From Mycolicibacterium novocastrense (GTDB lineage Bacteria; Actinomycetota; Actinomycetes; Mycobacteriales; Mycobacteriaceae), in the NCBI RefSeq assembly GCF_001570485.1, contig NZ_BCTA01000013.1, forward strand, positions 1 through 60,370: a DNA stretch of 60,370 bases, written 5' to 3'. This document shows positions 46,528 through 55,466 of the stretch, piece by piece. The translations under genes were made by a program, and so were the position numbers. The stretch's first letter is position 1. The number at the start of each line of letters is the position of its first letter. Below the pieces are notes generated by a model. That model did not search any database, had not been told where the DNA came from, and saw nothing but the letters and a program-made list of their open reading frames with translations.

Positions 46528-47607
46528 GTGGCTGAACTCTGGACCACCGACCAAGCCGCCCGCTACTGGGGCGTCACCCCAGCACGCGCCCGCGGCATCC
46601 TGTCCGCGCGCCACATCCACCGCATCGCCGGCTACCCCGCCGAAGACATCTGGGCCGTCGACCGCCACCAGGGCGCCCGCACCGACCTCACCACACCCAC
46701 CGCCGCACTCACCCTCGCCACCACCGCCGCCGCCCTCACCGACACCGCCGACGACCGCACCCGCTGGCGCCTATTCCTGGAATTCAACCGCGGCGCAGAC
46801 GAAGCCGGCCGCGCCGCCCTCACCCTGATCCGCGACGAACCACCAACCACCGGCCAACCACGCTACGACGCGCTCCTCGCCGCGATCGCCGAACACATCG
46901 CCGCCCGCTACGCCCTGCCCGGCCCGCTATGGAGCATCACCACCGACCGATTCCTCGACACACCATGGTGGACCAGCGACCTGCCCTCAGCGCGCGCCTA
47001 CGCCATGCTGTCCAGCCCCGCAGCGTTTCGCCGGCGCGGCATCTACCTCGACCGCCACGACCTCACCCACGACGGAGCCACCCCCATGCCCGAACCGCTG
47101 TTCGACCGCGCCGAGATCCACCGCGCGCTCACCGCCCTTGCCGCCGAACTCCAACGCCGCGGCGTCATCGGCCACGTCCACGTCATCGGCGGCGCCGCCA
47201 TGCTCCTCGCCTACGACGAAACACGAGTAGCCACACGCGATATCGACGCCCTGTTCTCACCCGACGGCCCCATGGTTGACGCGATCCGCAAGGTCGCCAC
47301 CGACAACGGCTGGCCTTCCACGTGGCTCAACAGCCAAGCCGCAAGCTATGTCTCCCGAACCCCTGGCACCGGCAGCCTCGTCTTTGACCATCCCTACCTG
47401 CAAGTGGCCGCCACACCACCGCGACATCTGCTCGCGATGAAAGTCCTGGCCGCCCGGCCCACCACCGACCGCCAAGACCTCGAATTCCTCCTCGACTACC
47501 TCAACATCACCTCAGAAACAGAAGTCTGGGCCATCGTGCAACGCTACTTCCCGGACTCGCCGATCCCCGAGCGGTCACGACTGCTCATCGCAGACCTCCT
47601 GCGCTAG
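46528..47607 (+). CDS. HTH-nucleotidyltransferase fusion (DUF6036/AbiEii-like)
   Basis: Codes for 359 residues from leaderless GTG 46528. Residues 1-50 form an HTH (WTTDQAARYWGVTPARARGI, then LSARHIHRIAGYPAEDIWAV). The C-terminal half carries a nucleotidyltransferase signature: HVIGGAAMLLAYDETRVATR, then DIDALFSPDG, i.e. hGG-x9-T-DhD, and PPRHLLAMKVLAAR plus DLEFLL typical of DUF6036/AbiEii-MenT relatives. Such enzymes add nucleotides to tRNA in type IV toxin-antitoxin pairs. Here HTH and enzyme are one protein, so it may be self-regulated or a novel arrangement. Confidence 0.7.
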   Translation: MAELWTTDQAARYWGVTPARARGILSARHIHRIAGYPAEDIWAVDRHQGARTDLTTPTAALTLATTAAALTDTADDRTRWRLFLEFNRGADEAGRAALTLIRDEPPTTGQPRYDALLAAIAEHIAARYALPGPLWSITTDRFLDTPWWTSDLPSARAYAMLSSPAAFRRRGIYLDRHDLTHDGATPMPEPLFDRAEIHRALTALAAELQRRGVIGHVHVIGGAAMLLAYDETRVATRDIDALFSPDGPMVDAIRKVATDNGWPSTWLNSQAASYVSRTPGTGSLVFDHPYLQVAATPPRHLLAMKVLAARPTTDRQDLEFLLDYLNITSETEVWAIVQRYFPDSPIPERSRLLIADLLR

Positions 47608-47936
47608 GACGGCTCCACAGTGAGTTGCCCGTGCTGGAATAGGCCGATACCGTCATCGACGGTTCCTTTTTCTCGTGGGGCCAGGGATTGAGAGAGCGAA
47701 AAGGGCGGCCCCCCGTTGCAGCGGGGGACCGCCCGTCGTCTGTGGCGGGGGGCGAATCGCAACTTGCGTTCCCGCACACAACAATTGCCCGACCCGATCT
47801 AACGTGGTACTCGACCGCTGACACCCTCGCCATACTCTGACGCCGGGGACGTTCACGCGACAATGCGGCCATCTGCGTCGGGACTGCGCCCGGCAGTGGA
47901 CGGGTCAAGGGAACAGGGCCACCTAGAATCAGGGTT
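47608..47936. other. Intergenic region with terminator and leaderless promoter
   Basis: No gene found. A GC hairpin lies at about 47704-47733 and the -10 TAGAAT lies at 47924-47929, seven bases before GTG 47937. The rest shows no clear feature. Confidence 0.5.
47704..47733 (+). terminator. GC-rich hairpin terminator
   Basis: GGGCGGCCCCCCG pairs with CGGGGGACCGCCC (one mismatch) around TTGCAG, preceded by GAAAA and followed by GTCGTCTGTGG. It lies about 100 bases after the nucleotidyltransferase stop. There is no T-run, which is usual for mycobacterial hairpin terminators. Confidence 0.55.
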
Positions 47937-48272
47937 GTGGTCGACGATAGGCTCTCGGTCCACGGTGTCGGCGCAGCACGCCCGCCCTGGAAACGCACCG
48001 GAGACAAGCACTTTCCTTTCGCCGCCATGCAGGCGTGCCGCTGGTGGGTGTTGCGGTTGAACCACGACTTTCCCGAGCACGACCTGTACACCCTCTTCGT
48101 CGACGGGCGCGCCGTCGTCGACGTCACCGGCGCGCCAGATAGTGAGATTCCGTTGGTCGCGAGCATCGGTGCACTCTCGCTGGCAGGGGAGCAGGAGCTG
48201 TCCGGAGACGTCGTCATAGAGGCCATCGGCGGTCTAGCCGGGCTTGTGGACTACGGCAGCGAGCACCGGTAG
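47937..48272 (+). CDS. Hypothetical protein, leaderless
   Basis: Codes for 111 residues from GTG 47937, with TAGAAT seven bases upstream. WWVLRLNHDFPEHDLYTLFV, then DGRAVVDVTGAPDSEIPLVA and SIGALSLAGEQELSGDVVIE read as a compact alpha/beta domain. It converges with the NlpC/P60 gene. No family recognised, but codon use and the clear promoter favour a real gene. Confidence 0.6.
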   Translation: MVDDRLSVHGVGAARPPWKRTGDKHFPFAAMQACRWWVLRLNHDFPEHDLYTLFVDGRAVVDVTGAPDSEIPLVASIGALSLAGEQELSGDVVIEAIGGLAGLVDYGSEHR

Positions 48273-48401
48273 CCGGCGAGCGGCCAAGCAGGTCCCACCC
48301 AATCGCGCCGCCGCGCGTTTCGGCCCGGCAGGCGCAAAGGCCAAACAGCGCCCCGTACAACCGATTACGCCGTACACGATGCTACAGATGGTAGCCCTGA
48401 C

Positions 48402-49223
48402 TCAGATAATGGGGCGACGAATCGCAACGGCATCGCCGAGGCTGCTGATCCGGATCGAGGCCCCAGAGTACGGAGCCTCCACAACCTGGCCGTTACCGAT
48501 GTACATCTGCACATGGCCACGATTGGGAAACACCAGATCCCCGACCGCGATCATCGACCGCGGCACCGGAGCACCATCATGAATCTGCGTCCACGTCGTC
48601 CGTGAAATATCAACCCCGGCTTGACGATAGGCCCACTGCACCAACCCTGAGCAGTCAAACGCATTCGGCCCCGTCGCTCCCCACACGTACGGCCGCCCCA
48701 ACTTCGACAACGCCGCCCGCACCGCCATCGCCGCCCGCGGATTCGGAGCCCCCGCCAACCGCGCCATATCAACCCGCCCATAGCGAAGCGCCCGAATCAA
48801 CGCCAGCCGCCGCAGCGCGCGCAGCCGCGCACCCGACACGGTGCGATGCTGGGCGCGCAGCCGCGCCACACGCCGGCGTAAGAACTCCCGTTGGCCCATC
48901 GGCGTATCGGCCGCCGGCGCCGAATCCGCCCGGGCCGCATCCAAGATCACCCGTGTCTGCTGCCGGGCCGCGGCGTGCTCATCGGCCGCGCCGCGCAAGA
49001 TCGTCGACAGCTGCGCATCGGTGGCCCCACTGGCGCGCAGATCACTGCGGCCCTGCGCCGCCCGCTGGTGGTAGCGCTCGAACGCCGCACCGCTCAACGA
49101 CTGGCCGCCACGTAGCGACCGCTCAGCGTCGACAGCAGGCCCACCAGCAGCCGCAACCGCGGGACTGCCGGCAAAGAGGTCGTGCGCCCTCTGCAGCACC
49201 GTGATCTCATCCACCGTCAGCAC
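48402..49223 (-). CDS. DTPMG-domain protein with NlpC/P60 endopeptidase
   Basis: Codes for 273 residues from GTG 49223, with GCGAGGGTG upstream. N-terminal module (ITVLQRAHDLFAGSPAVAAA, then ADTPMGQREFLRRRVARLRA) almost matches that of the protein at 14282. The C-terminal 115 residues are NlpC/P60: GRPYVWGATGPNAFDCSGLV supplies the catalytic Cys, NRGHVQMYIG the His, and a polar third residue follows. Like RipA-type enzymes it should cleave peptidoglycan cross-links. No Sec signal is seen, so export probably depends on the N-terminal module and an ESX or other system. Confidence 0.8.
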   Translation of the reverse strand: MLTVDEITVLQRAHDLFAGSPAVAAAGGPAVDAERSLRGGQSLSGAAFERYHQRAAQGRSDLRASGATDAQLSTILRGAADEHAAARQQTRVILDAARADSAPAADTPMGQREFLRRRVARLRAQHRTVSGARLRALRRLALIRALRYGRVDMARLAGAPNPRAAMAVRAALSKLGRPYVWGATGPNAFDCSGLVQWAYRQAGVDISRTTWTQIHDGAPVPRSMIAVGDLVFPNRGHVQMYIGNGQVVEAPYSGASIRISSLGDAVAIRRPII

Positions 49224-49536
49224 CACCCTCGCAGCATGGCGCTGCAGTCGAGCATCAACCGGCGAATCACAAACCGAAATATACGGCCAACCGGCCTGCC
49301 GCCGTTTCGACCAGCAACGCACGCCCGCCCGACGAGCCAGGCCGGGCGGCCAGAAGCGTCCTCACCCGACACCGGTGGCCGCCGAATGACTGGTGTGCAA
49401 ACACTGCCTGACTGTGCGCCGAAGCCGATCGCCGATGTCAACGGTGTCATGACACACCGTGCTATTTTGTCGAGACATTTTGGCGGTTGCAGGAACCCAC
49501 GCCATCGCCGCCGACGACCACTCACGGAGGCCCCGT

Positions 49537-51495
49537 ATGGAAATCGCCCCCCGCTCCTACCTGACAACCACGATGGCGCTGACCGCCGCCGGCGCGATCG
49601 CCCTAACGCCGCTGACGATCCCCAGCACCGCACCGGCCAACATCGCCGTTCCCCACGCCGCAGCGCCGCCCACGATCGAACTCGCCGCCGCCATCTCACC
49701 GGCCGACATCAAGGCCCTGATCAACAACCTCAACAGCGCCATGAACGCCGTCTCGGCCACAGTCACCACAGCGATCGGCGCACCGGGACAAACTCTTGCC
49801 GACGCGCTCAACTCCGCCGTCACACTGAACACCACCCTGTGGGACACGCTGATCACCGCCACCGACAACCCCACCCTGGGCGACGTGCTGAAGGCACTCA
49901 AAGCCACATCCAACAGCGGACTTACACGACTGGCCACCACAGCCGGATCGGCCAACACCACCTTCACCCTGGCCACAGGGCAGGTCACCGACCTATTGAC
50001 CTCGACGCTGACCGGCTCACTGAGCGCCGCACTGCAAGCCGTAGCCGGCATCCTCAACAACCCTCTGTCTGCCGCCGCCTACACCGCCCTACTGACCGTC
50101 CCCCTCGACATCGCCGGCCTCACCATCAACAACGCGCTCACCACGGCCGGCCATGACCTCGCCCCGGCCGCCCTGAGGCTCGGCACCACGTTCGTCACCG
50201 GAATCACCGCACAGATCACCAACGCGCTGTCCGGATTCAACGATCTACTCGACGCCGTAGGGGACAACAGCGGAAACCGTCTCATCGACGGCGCCCTGAC
50301 CGCGGTACAAGGCATCGTGTCCGCCCCAGTGACCGCAACCATCGCCGGCATCAACGGCGGCACCTCAGCACTGTCGAACGCTGCCACCACCGCGCTCACC
50401 CGGCTCACCACCCGGGCCTCCGCCGCGGTCACCACCTGGATCGGCAACGGCACCACCCCCGGAGCGCTGCAGGCGGCCATCGAAAGAATCGGCACAGCCC
50501 CCCTCGCCCCGGCCTCCTACGCCGACGCCCTCTCGATACTCGTCGGCGCCGGGTCCACCACACTCACAATCGCTGCCGGCACAGCCGGCACCCTGGCATC
50601 GATCCCGTTCTCAACCGCGGCAAAACTCACCACGACCGGCGCAGACGTCATCACCGCATTCACCAGCAGCGCGGCCACCGCCGCCAGCGGCATCCTGCAA
50701 ATGGCAGGACAACCAGTGTTCGTCACCGGCCTGCCCCACGTCATCGCTGCCGGCGTCAACACCGCCGTGAATCTAGCCGCCTTCGCAACCGCGACGTCGC
50801 TGAACGCAGTCGCGCTCGCCCTCGACATCGGCTCAGCCATCAGCAATCTCACCACCCGGTCCGCGGCCGCACTGCCGCCGGCCGCGAGCATTCCCGACAC
50901 ATCGGCACTTTCAGCCCCCCGCACCGTGTCCCTCAGCATCACACCGACATCGACACCCGATGCCGCCGGAACCGACGCCGAAACCGGCACCGCCATCGTC
51001 GAGCCCACCCCACAAGACCCCGCCGCAGACGACCCGCAGGCGCCGCCGACAGCGCAGCCCACCGAAACGCCGGCAGCCGAGCACCTCACCGAGTCGCCAC
51101 AGCCGCAGACGCAGCCCACCGATCCGGTCCTCGACCCCGACGCATCGACGGTCACCGCCCCGGACCCAACCCCGACAACCGAGACCACGACCGGCGCCGC
51201 GGACACGGAAGAGGGCACCACCACGACCCCGGCGACCGAGACAGACGAGCCGCGCACGACACGGCTGACAAAACCGACAGCCACCAAGAACGCATCTGAA
51301 ACCGCCGCGGACACAGGCGAATCCACAAATGACGACGACGCCCGCGCCACCACCCGACCCTCGAGCCCCCGGCACGCACAAGGCACCAAAAAGAACGGCA
51401 TCTCGGTCAACGACATCAAATCCAGGATCGACAACGACAAACCAACGGCCGGCGATACGGGCGCCTCAGACTCGTCGAGCCCCGCCGCAGCCTGA
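49537..51495 (+). CDS. GjpA-like secreted or outer-envelope protein
   Basis: Codes for 652 residues from ATG 49537, with CGGAGG upstream. A Sec signal peptide (about 9-32, YLTTTMALTAAGAIALTPLT) is followed by a long Ala/Thr/Leu amphipathic region (IKALINNLNSAMNAVSATVT; SASLAALQ-type repeats) and a C-terminal disordered Pro/Thr/Glu tail of about 180 residues. The N terminus and composition match mycobacterial proteins annotated as outer membrane porin GjpA, though pore function is proven for few. Divergent from the NlpC/P60 gene. It suggests a plasmid contribution to cell-surface properties. Confidence 0.65.
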   Translation: MEIAPRSYLTTTMALTAAGAIALTPLTIPSTAPANIAVPHAAAPPTIELAAAISPADIKALINNLNSAMNAVSATVTTAIGAPGQTLADALNSAVTLNTTLWDTLITATDNPTLGDVLKALKATSNSGLTRLATTAGSANTTFTLATGQVTDLLTSTLTGSLSAALQAVAGILNNPLSAAAYTALLTVPLDIAGLTINNALTTAGHDLAPAALRLGTTFVTGITAQITNALSGFNDLLDAVGDNSGNRLIDGALTAVQGIVSAPVTATIAGINGGTSALSNAATTALTRLTTRASAAVTTWIGNGTTPGALQAAIERIGTAPLAPASYADALSILVGAGSTTLTIAAGTAGTLASIPFSTAAKLTTTGADVITAFTSSAATAASGILQMAGQPVFVTGLPHVIAAGVNTAVNLAAFATATSLNAVALALDIGSAISNLTTRSAAALPPAASIPDTSALSAPRTVSLSITPTSTPDAAGTDAETGTAIVEPTPQDPAADDPQAPPTAQPTETPAAEHLTESPQPQTQPTDPVLDPDASTVTAPDPTPTTETTTGAADTEEGTTTTPATETDEPRTTRLTKPTATKNASETAADTGESTNDDDARATTRPSSPRHAQGTKKNGISVNDIKSRIDNDKPTAGDTGASDSSSPAAA

Positions 51496-51654
51496 CAAAA
51501 CAGCTGAATCCGCAGCGGGCGCACAGAGCAAGCGCTGTGGATTCGCACGAGAACTGCGACATCCAGCCAGGCCGCCGATCGACGCGTCTACGGCGGTCTC
51601 ACGGTCTCACGACCACGGTCTATCTCGGGAGCTGCTCTGGTGGGGCCGTCAAAA

Positions 51655-52638
51655 TCACTTCGATTCTTCACAACTCTGCGTGTCGGGCTGGAAATCGGGG
51701 CCGATCGACAGATCGCTTTCCGAAACGGGATCCGATTTTGGCGTAAAGCCCTGCGGCCACTTGGTTGAAGACGTGTAAACGACTCCGTCGAACTTCGTTG
51801 CGCTGCTTATTATTGCGTGTGAGAAATCGGCCCCAGCTACTATTGCATCACTGAAGTCCGCCCCCGAAAGGTCGGCGCTCCAAAAACTCGCGTCCGTTAG
51901 CACTGCGTTTCGGAAGTTTACGCCATTTACAAAGGTTGCGTGATCGAAGTCGGCTCCCGCTCCATACGAATAGCTCATATCAGTGCCGTCGAACCAGGCC
52001 CGTCCGAACCACCCACCAGAAAGAGTAGTGGCACGCAAGGACGCATGTGTGAAATTTGCGAAGAACATAATAGAGTTGGTCAAATTGGCTCCGCACAGGT
52101 CTGCGCCATAAAAGTTCGCAGGGCCGAACTTGCTACTCGAAGAAACATCGATTTGCGTCAAGTCAGCAAGCTGCAGATTCGATTCGATGAAAGAGGCTCC
52201 AGTAAGGTTCAGCCCAATCATATTTTGATGAGCCAGGTCTAGCCCGCCGAAAGGGCGAACCACCGAATCATCGATCGACGAGCGATCTCGGACAAAGCGA
52301 AGATTCTCTAATCGCGCGCTCTGCCTCTCCTGCTGCGCCGCGAGCGAGCTTTCCCGCAACATTCTTTCGTCATCAATATCTTGTTGCGCGCGAACAGATC
52401 CCCACGCCACGACCCCACCCACAACGAGGGCGACTACAACGTCACGCAGAATCCATGGAGGATCCTTCATATGTCGTTTAATCCGCGCCGCCCGGGACAA
52501 CTTTGGCCTCCGCGCCCAACTCGGAAGCGACGTCGGTACCGGCATCAACGGTGGCCGTGTCGGTGGCCTCCCGCGAAGGCAGGCGACGGCGTCACGTACG
52601 CGGTCAGCCACCTCACACGAGGCCCACCGATGCGACAT
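51655..52638 (-). CDS. Membrane-anchored pentapeptide-repeat protein
   Basis: Codes for about 327 residues; the start is uncertain (ATG 52638 or internal ATG 52470). After a basic N terminus, one transmembrane helix (ILRDVVVALVVGGVVAWGSV), a charged linker (SLAAQQERQSARLENLRFVR), then about 150 residues of A(D/N)LxX pentapeptide repeats (NMIGLNLTGASFIESNLQLA; NFYGADLCGANLTNSIMFFA; GADFSDAIVAGADFSHAI). These form a right-handed quadrilateral beta-helix. Lower GC than its neighbours hints at separate acquisition. Function unknown. Confidence 0.75.
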   Translation of the reverse strand: MSHRWASCEVADRVRDAVACLRGRPPTRPPLMPVPTSLPSWARRPKLSRAARIKRHMKDPPWILRDVVVALVVGGVVAWGSVRAQQDIDDERMLRESSLAAQQERQSARLENLRFVRDRSSIDDSVVRPFGGLDLAHQNMIGLNLTGASFIESNLQLADLTQIDVSSSSKFGPANFYGADLCGANLTNSIMFFANFTHASLRATTLSGGWFGRAWFDGTDMSYSYGAGADFDHATFVNGVNFRNAVLTDASFWSADLSGADFSDAIVAGADFSHAIISSATKFDGVVYTSSTKWPQGFTPKSDPVSESDLSIGPDFQPDTQSCEESK

Positions 52639-52758
52639 CAAACCCCCGTGTGATGAGCGAAATTGTCGAGGCTGCAGTTTCGTTCTGAGCGCGGTTAACC
52701 GATTCGAGATCTGTATACAGCAAAAGCGCCAAATCCTAGCGAGATTCTTCGTGCGCTG

Positions 52759-53061
52759 TCACTGCATGAAGCGCTCGGGCTGATCCAGACGCAGCAGGTC
52801 AAACAACGGAAACGCCGGCACACCGAGAACGGCCGACAGCCGCTGCGCGTAACCGCGAGCGATACACAGACCTTGGTGTCCTTCATCGAACGTGCCCACG
52901 AGCTCCACGGCGATCCGGCACCCAAACGTGTCACCAATAAAGCGATCGTCGACAACGACATCAACCACTTCGTCTGGAACGGGCACAGCGGCCACCGCGG
53001 CGCGCACATCGGCCGCGCTGGCAGCCATATCGACGTAAACGGAGACGAACGCATCCACCAC
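52759..53061 (-). CDS. Small hypothetical protein
   Basis: Codes for 100 residues from GTG 53061. MAASAADVRAAVAAVPVPDE, then VVDVVVDDRFIGDTFGCRIA and CIARGYAQRLSAVLGVPAFP suggest an alpha/beta fold. GGGGGATGG lies upstream. It stands downstream of the RHH gene in a leftward group. No family recognised. Confidence 0.5.
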   Translation of the reverse strand: MVDAFVSVYVDMAASAADVRAAVAAVPVPDEVVDVVVDDRFIGDTFGCRIAVELVGTFDEGHQGLCIARGYAQRLSAVLGVPAFPLFDLLRLDQPERFMQ

Positions 53062-53182
53062 AACATGATCTCGCCATCCCCCTGGGAGTGCGGAACGCGA
53101 TCCCCGGAGCTACGCAAAGTTCACAACCGCGCTACACGCCAGCGACACCGCGGCCGCATTGTCCGTACCCCGACGAGCGGCC

Positions 53183-53536
53183 TCACTGCCCAGAACGAGG
53201 GCGCGTGCGCTGGCGACCCGCCGGCCGATACCCGGAGACGGTTCGCTCCTCCAGAACCCACCGCCGCGCCGGGTACAGCCGCCGCACATCCTCATATGCG
53301 CCAACAATGTTCGTCACAGCATCGAAACGATCGTCTTTAGGTGTGGCCCGGTACTCAACCTCCGCGTCACCACCACCTTCGAGGGCATATCGGGCAAGCG
53401 CGCGACGAATGACAGCGGTAATCGTTTCTCCCGCGGCCGAGGCCGCAGCGACTGCAGGATCCCAAATCTCATCAGGCACCCGAACGCTGCGCCGCGGCGT
53501 ATGGGCGTCGTCCCAACCGTCATCAGCCGAGCGCAT
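53183..53536 (-). CDS. Ribbon-helix-helix protein
   Basis: Codes for about 117 residues from ATG 53536 (a longer frame reaches 53590). RRSVRVPDEIWDPAVAAASA, then AGETITAVIRRALARYALEG is a clear RHH DNA-binding domain (basic strand then two helices). The C-terminal third is basic with EDVRRLYPARRWVLEERTVS. It may regulate the leftward genes here or act as an antitoxin-like repressor. Confidence 0.65.
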   Translation of the reverse strand: MRSADDGWDDAHTPRRSVRVPDEIWDPAVAAASAAGETITAVIRRALARYALEGGGDAEVEYRATPKDDRFDAVTNIVGAYEDVRRLYPARRWVLEERTVSGYRPAGRQRTRPRSGQ

Positions 53537-53742
53537 ACGCACCGCCGCGACGCACCCGCTCGGGGCCGGCAGCGACCCGCGCGGCCGCAAAGCTCACAAA
53601 CCGCCCGCAGACACAACGTCCACGCAGGCTAACGCCGCCGCAAACATGCTGCACCATCTGTTACCTCCCCAGGTGGTGCACACTGTAGACGCGAGGGCGC
53701 CGCCGACCGGCCAAGCCCTCGTGCGCCGCGCTGGCGACTTCG

Positions 53743-54000
53743 TCAACGGTTCCGCCGGCGCCGGCGCTCGGCGTCCAGATCGATCGCCTGATGCCGTGCG
53801 ACCTCTTCGGCGATCCGCTGCGCCATCGCCTCGATCACCTCATCGGTGACATAGAACTTCGCAGCCTGCCGACCAACCCTCATGACCGTGGCCACGTGGT
53901 CGACATGATCGGAGATGTCCTGGCGCGCGGTGCCCTCGTCGACGACCAGGCCGTAGCGCTGCTGAAGCAGTCGCACAAGCAGCTCGGCTCGATCGTTCAT
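53743..54000 (-). CDS. Small hypothetical protein
   Basis: Codes for 85 residues from ATG 54000. Helical (AELLVRLLQQRYGLVVDEGT, then KFYVTDEVIEAMAQRIAEEV) with a strongly basic C terminus (DAERRRRRNR), possibly for nucleic-acid contact. The longer upstream frame crosses the divergent promoter and is not preferred. Function unknown. Confidence 0.5.
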   Translation of the reverse strand: MNDRAELLVRLLQQRYGLVVDEGTARQDISDHVDHVATVMRVGRQAAKFYVTDEVIEAMAQRIAEEVARHQAIDLDAERRRRRNR

Positions 54001-54110
54001 CCACGGTGATCGGCGCGCCTTCGTCACGACGGCCGAGAGTACGCCGGCCACCCCGCAGGCCAGCACGCATTCGAGCGTGGTGTCGCATCCGCGTCGTATC
54101 GTGACCATCC

Positions 54111-54449
54111 ATGGGAACAGTCTGGGTAGCAGTAGGGCTGGTATGTGCCGCGACAGCACTCATCATGCTGCACTGGCGAGGCCGCTGGCCCGAGTCATCG
54201 ATCGGGGCCGCGATCACCGGAGCCACCGCGATCAGCGCGTCGTTCTTCATCGTCGGCAGCTGCATCGACGTGTCAGTGCGCAGACCCGAATGGTTTCAAG
54301 ACCCGATGGCACTGTGGTCATCGATCATCACCGCGCTCGCACTGTTCATCATCGGCGCATTGATCGCCGGCCCGTGGTTCGTCACCCGAATGCTGGCCGA
54401 CGCCCACCGCGACCACCCCGCCCACCAGACACCGACCCAACGTGACTGA
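54111..54449 (+). CDS. Small integral membrane protein, leaderless
   Basis: Codes for 112 residues with three transmembrane segments (VWVAVGLVCAATALIMLHW; GAAITGATAISASFFIVGSC; SSIITALALFIIGALIAGPW) and a His/Pro-rich tail. TATCGT eight bases before ATG 54111, with no RBS, suggests a leaderless transcript. The stop overlaps the next gene by eight bases. Function unknown. Confidence 0.65.
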   Translation: MGTVWVAVGLVCAATALIMLHWRGRWPESSIGAAITGATAISASFFIVGSCIDVSVRRPEWFQDPMALWSSIITALALFIIGALIAGPWFVTRMLADAHRDHPAHQTPTQRD

Positions 54450-54627
54450 GGAACCCCGCGAACATCGGCGCCCCAAACGCGACCGCGCCAGCCTCGCCGA
54501 ACTGACGCTGCTCGTGCGCGTCCCCAGCCAACCCGGAGCCATCCGTGCGTTCACCAATGCCGAACGCGACGCCGCCGAGCATTACGCCAGCCGCTTTGAC
54601 GACGCAATGATCGAGCCGCTGCCCTGA
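54442..54627 (+). CDS. Small hypothetical protein coupled to the membrane gene
   Basis: Codes for 61 residues from GTG 54442. Basic N terminus (REHRRPKRDRASLAELTLLV) and an acidic C-terminal helix (NAERDAAEHYASRFDDAM). It starts within the end of the membrane protein gene, so it is probably cotranslated and may bind that protein on the cytoplasmic side. No family recognised. Confidence 0.5.
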   Translation: MTEEPREHRRPKRDRASLAELTLLVRVPSQPGAIRAFTNAERDAAEHYASRFDDAMIEPLP

Positions 54628-54740
54628 CGACCTCGCCCGCTGCTGCCGCATTCGCCTATGACGACGTTCAAATAGGGACATTGCAGGCGCGCCGCTCGCC
54701 ACTGCAACAGGGACCACCGCTGTGAGGCAAGAATAGGAGG

Positions 54741-55466
54741 GTGGATTCCATCTCGCTGGCCGACTTCACACGCGACCTCGACGCCTACACGCCAGCGACC
54801 AACGAGGGGGACACGCTCGAATTCGTCGCGCCGCGACTGCATTACGCCAGCCAGGATTCCAACCGCCAGTTGAGCTGCTGCCTGGACTGGCGCGCCGACG
54901 TCCAGCTCGCTGTGGCCGAAGCCCACGCCACCGCCCCCGACATCTCAGTGGGCTATGTCGACTTTCTGATCCTTCAGCTCGGCCAACAGCCCGCCGCCCA
55001 GGTCCTCGACGAGTACCCCGGTGCCGCGCGATTCGGCCAGCTGTTCGACGGTGAATGGCTGGCGCCCGACATCGACGAGCAGGGACCGTTCGCTGCGGCC
55101 GGCTCGATCGACGTGGTGCTCATCGTTGTCGATGTCTGCATTGATAGCGCGGCCCGCGGCCACAACATCGGCGCGTGGGCGGTGTCGGAAGTCATCGCCA
55201 CCATGCTGCCCACCTCTGCCGGTATGGCCGTGATGAGCCCCGACGTCTCAAGGTCCACGGCCGAGACGGTCGAACGCGTGAACCGTTACTGGCGCCTGGC
55301 TGGCCTGCAACCCATCGACGGCCATCCCGGATTCCTCGGCCAGGCCACGGCATTCACCCACCTCGACGCCGCGCGACGCGCTCTCGCTGACGTACGAGAC
55401 ACGACTTTCCGGGTACCCGTGGCCGAGCTGCGGGCACGCGTGGAGCGAAACGACGTGCGGCGATGA
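54741..55466 (+). CDS. Hypothetical protein, acetyltransferase-like in part
   Basis: Codes for 241 residues from GTG 54741, with TAGGAGG adjacent. An N-terminal alpha/beta region (DVQLAVAEAHATAPDISVGY, then VDFLILQLGQQPAAQVLDEY) and a C-terminal part with IDSAARGHNIGAWAVSEVIA and VMSPDVSRSTAETVERVNRY resemble a GNAT fold (R-x-x-G-h-G then helix), though motif A is incomplete. The start codon overlaps its own RBS, so initiation may be weak. It overlaps the interrupted phosphoesterase gene by four bases. Confidence 0.5.
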   Translation: MDSISLADFTRDLDAYTPATNEGDTLEFVAPRLHYASQDSNRQLSCCLDWRADVQLAVAEAHATAPDISVGYVDFLILQLGQQPAAQVLDEYPGAARFGQLFDGEWLAPDIDEQGPFAAAGSIDVVLIVVDVCIDSAARGHNIGAWAVSEVIATMLPTSAGMAVMSPDVSRSTAETVERVNRYWRLAGLQPIDGHPGFLGQATAFTHLDAARRALADVRDTTFRVPVAELRARVERNDVRR

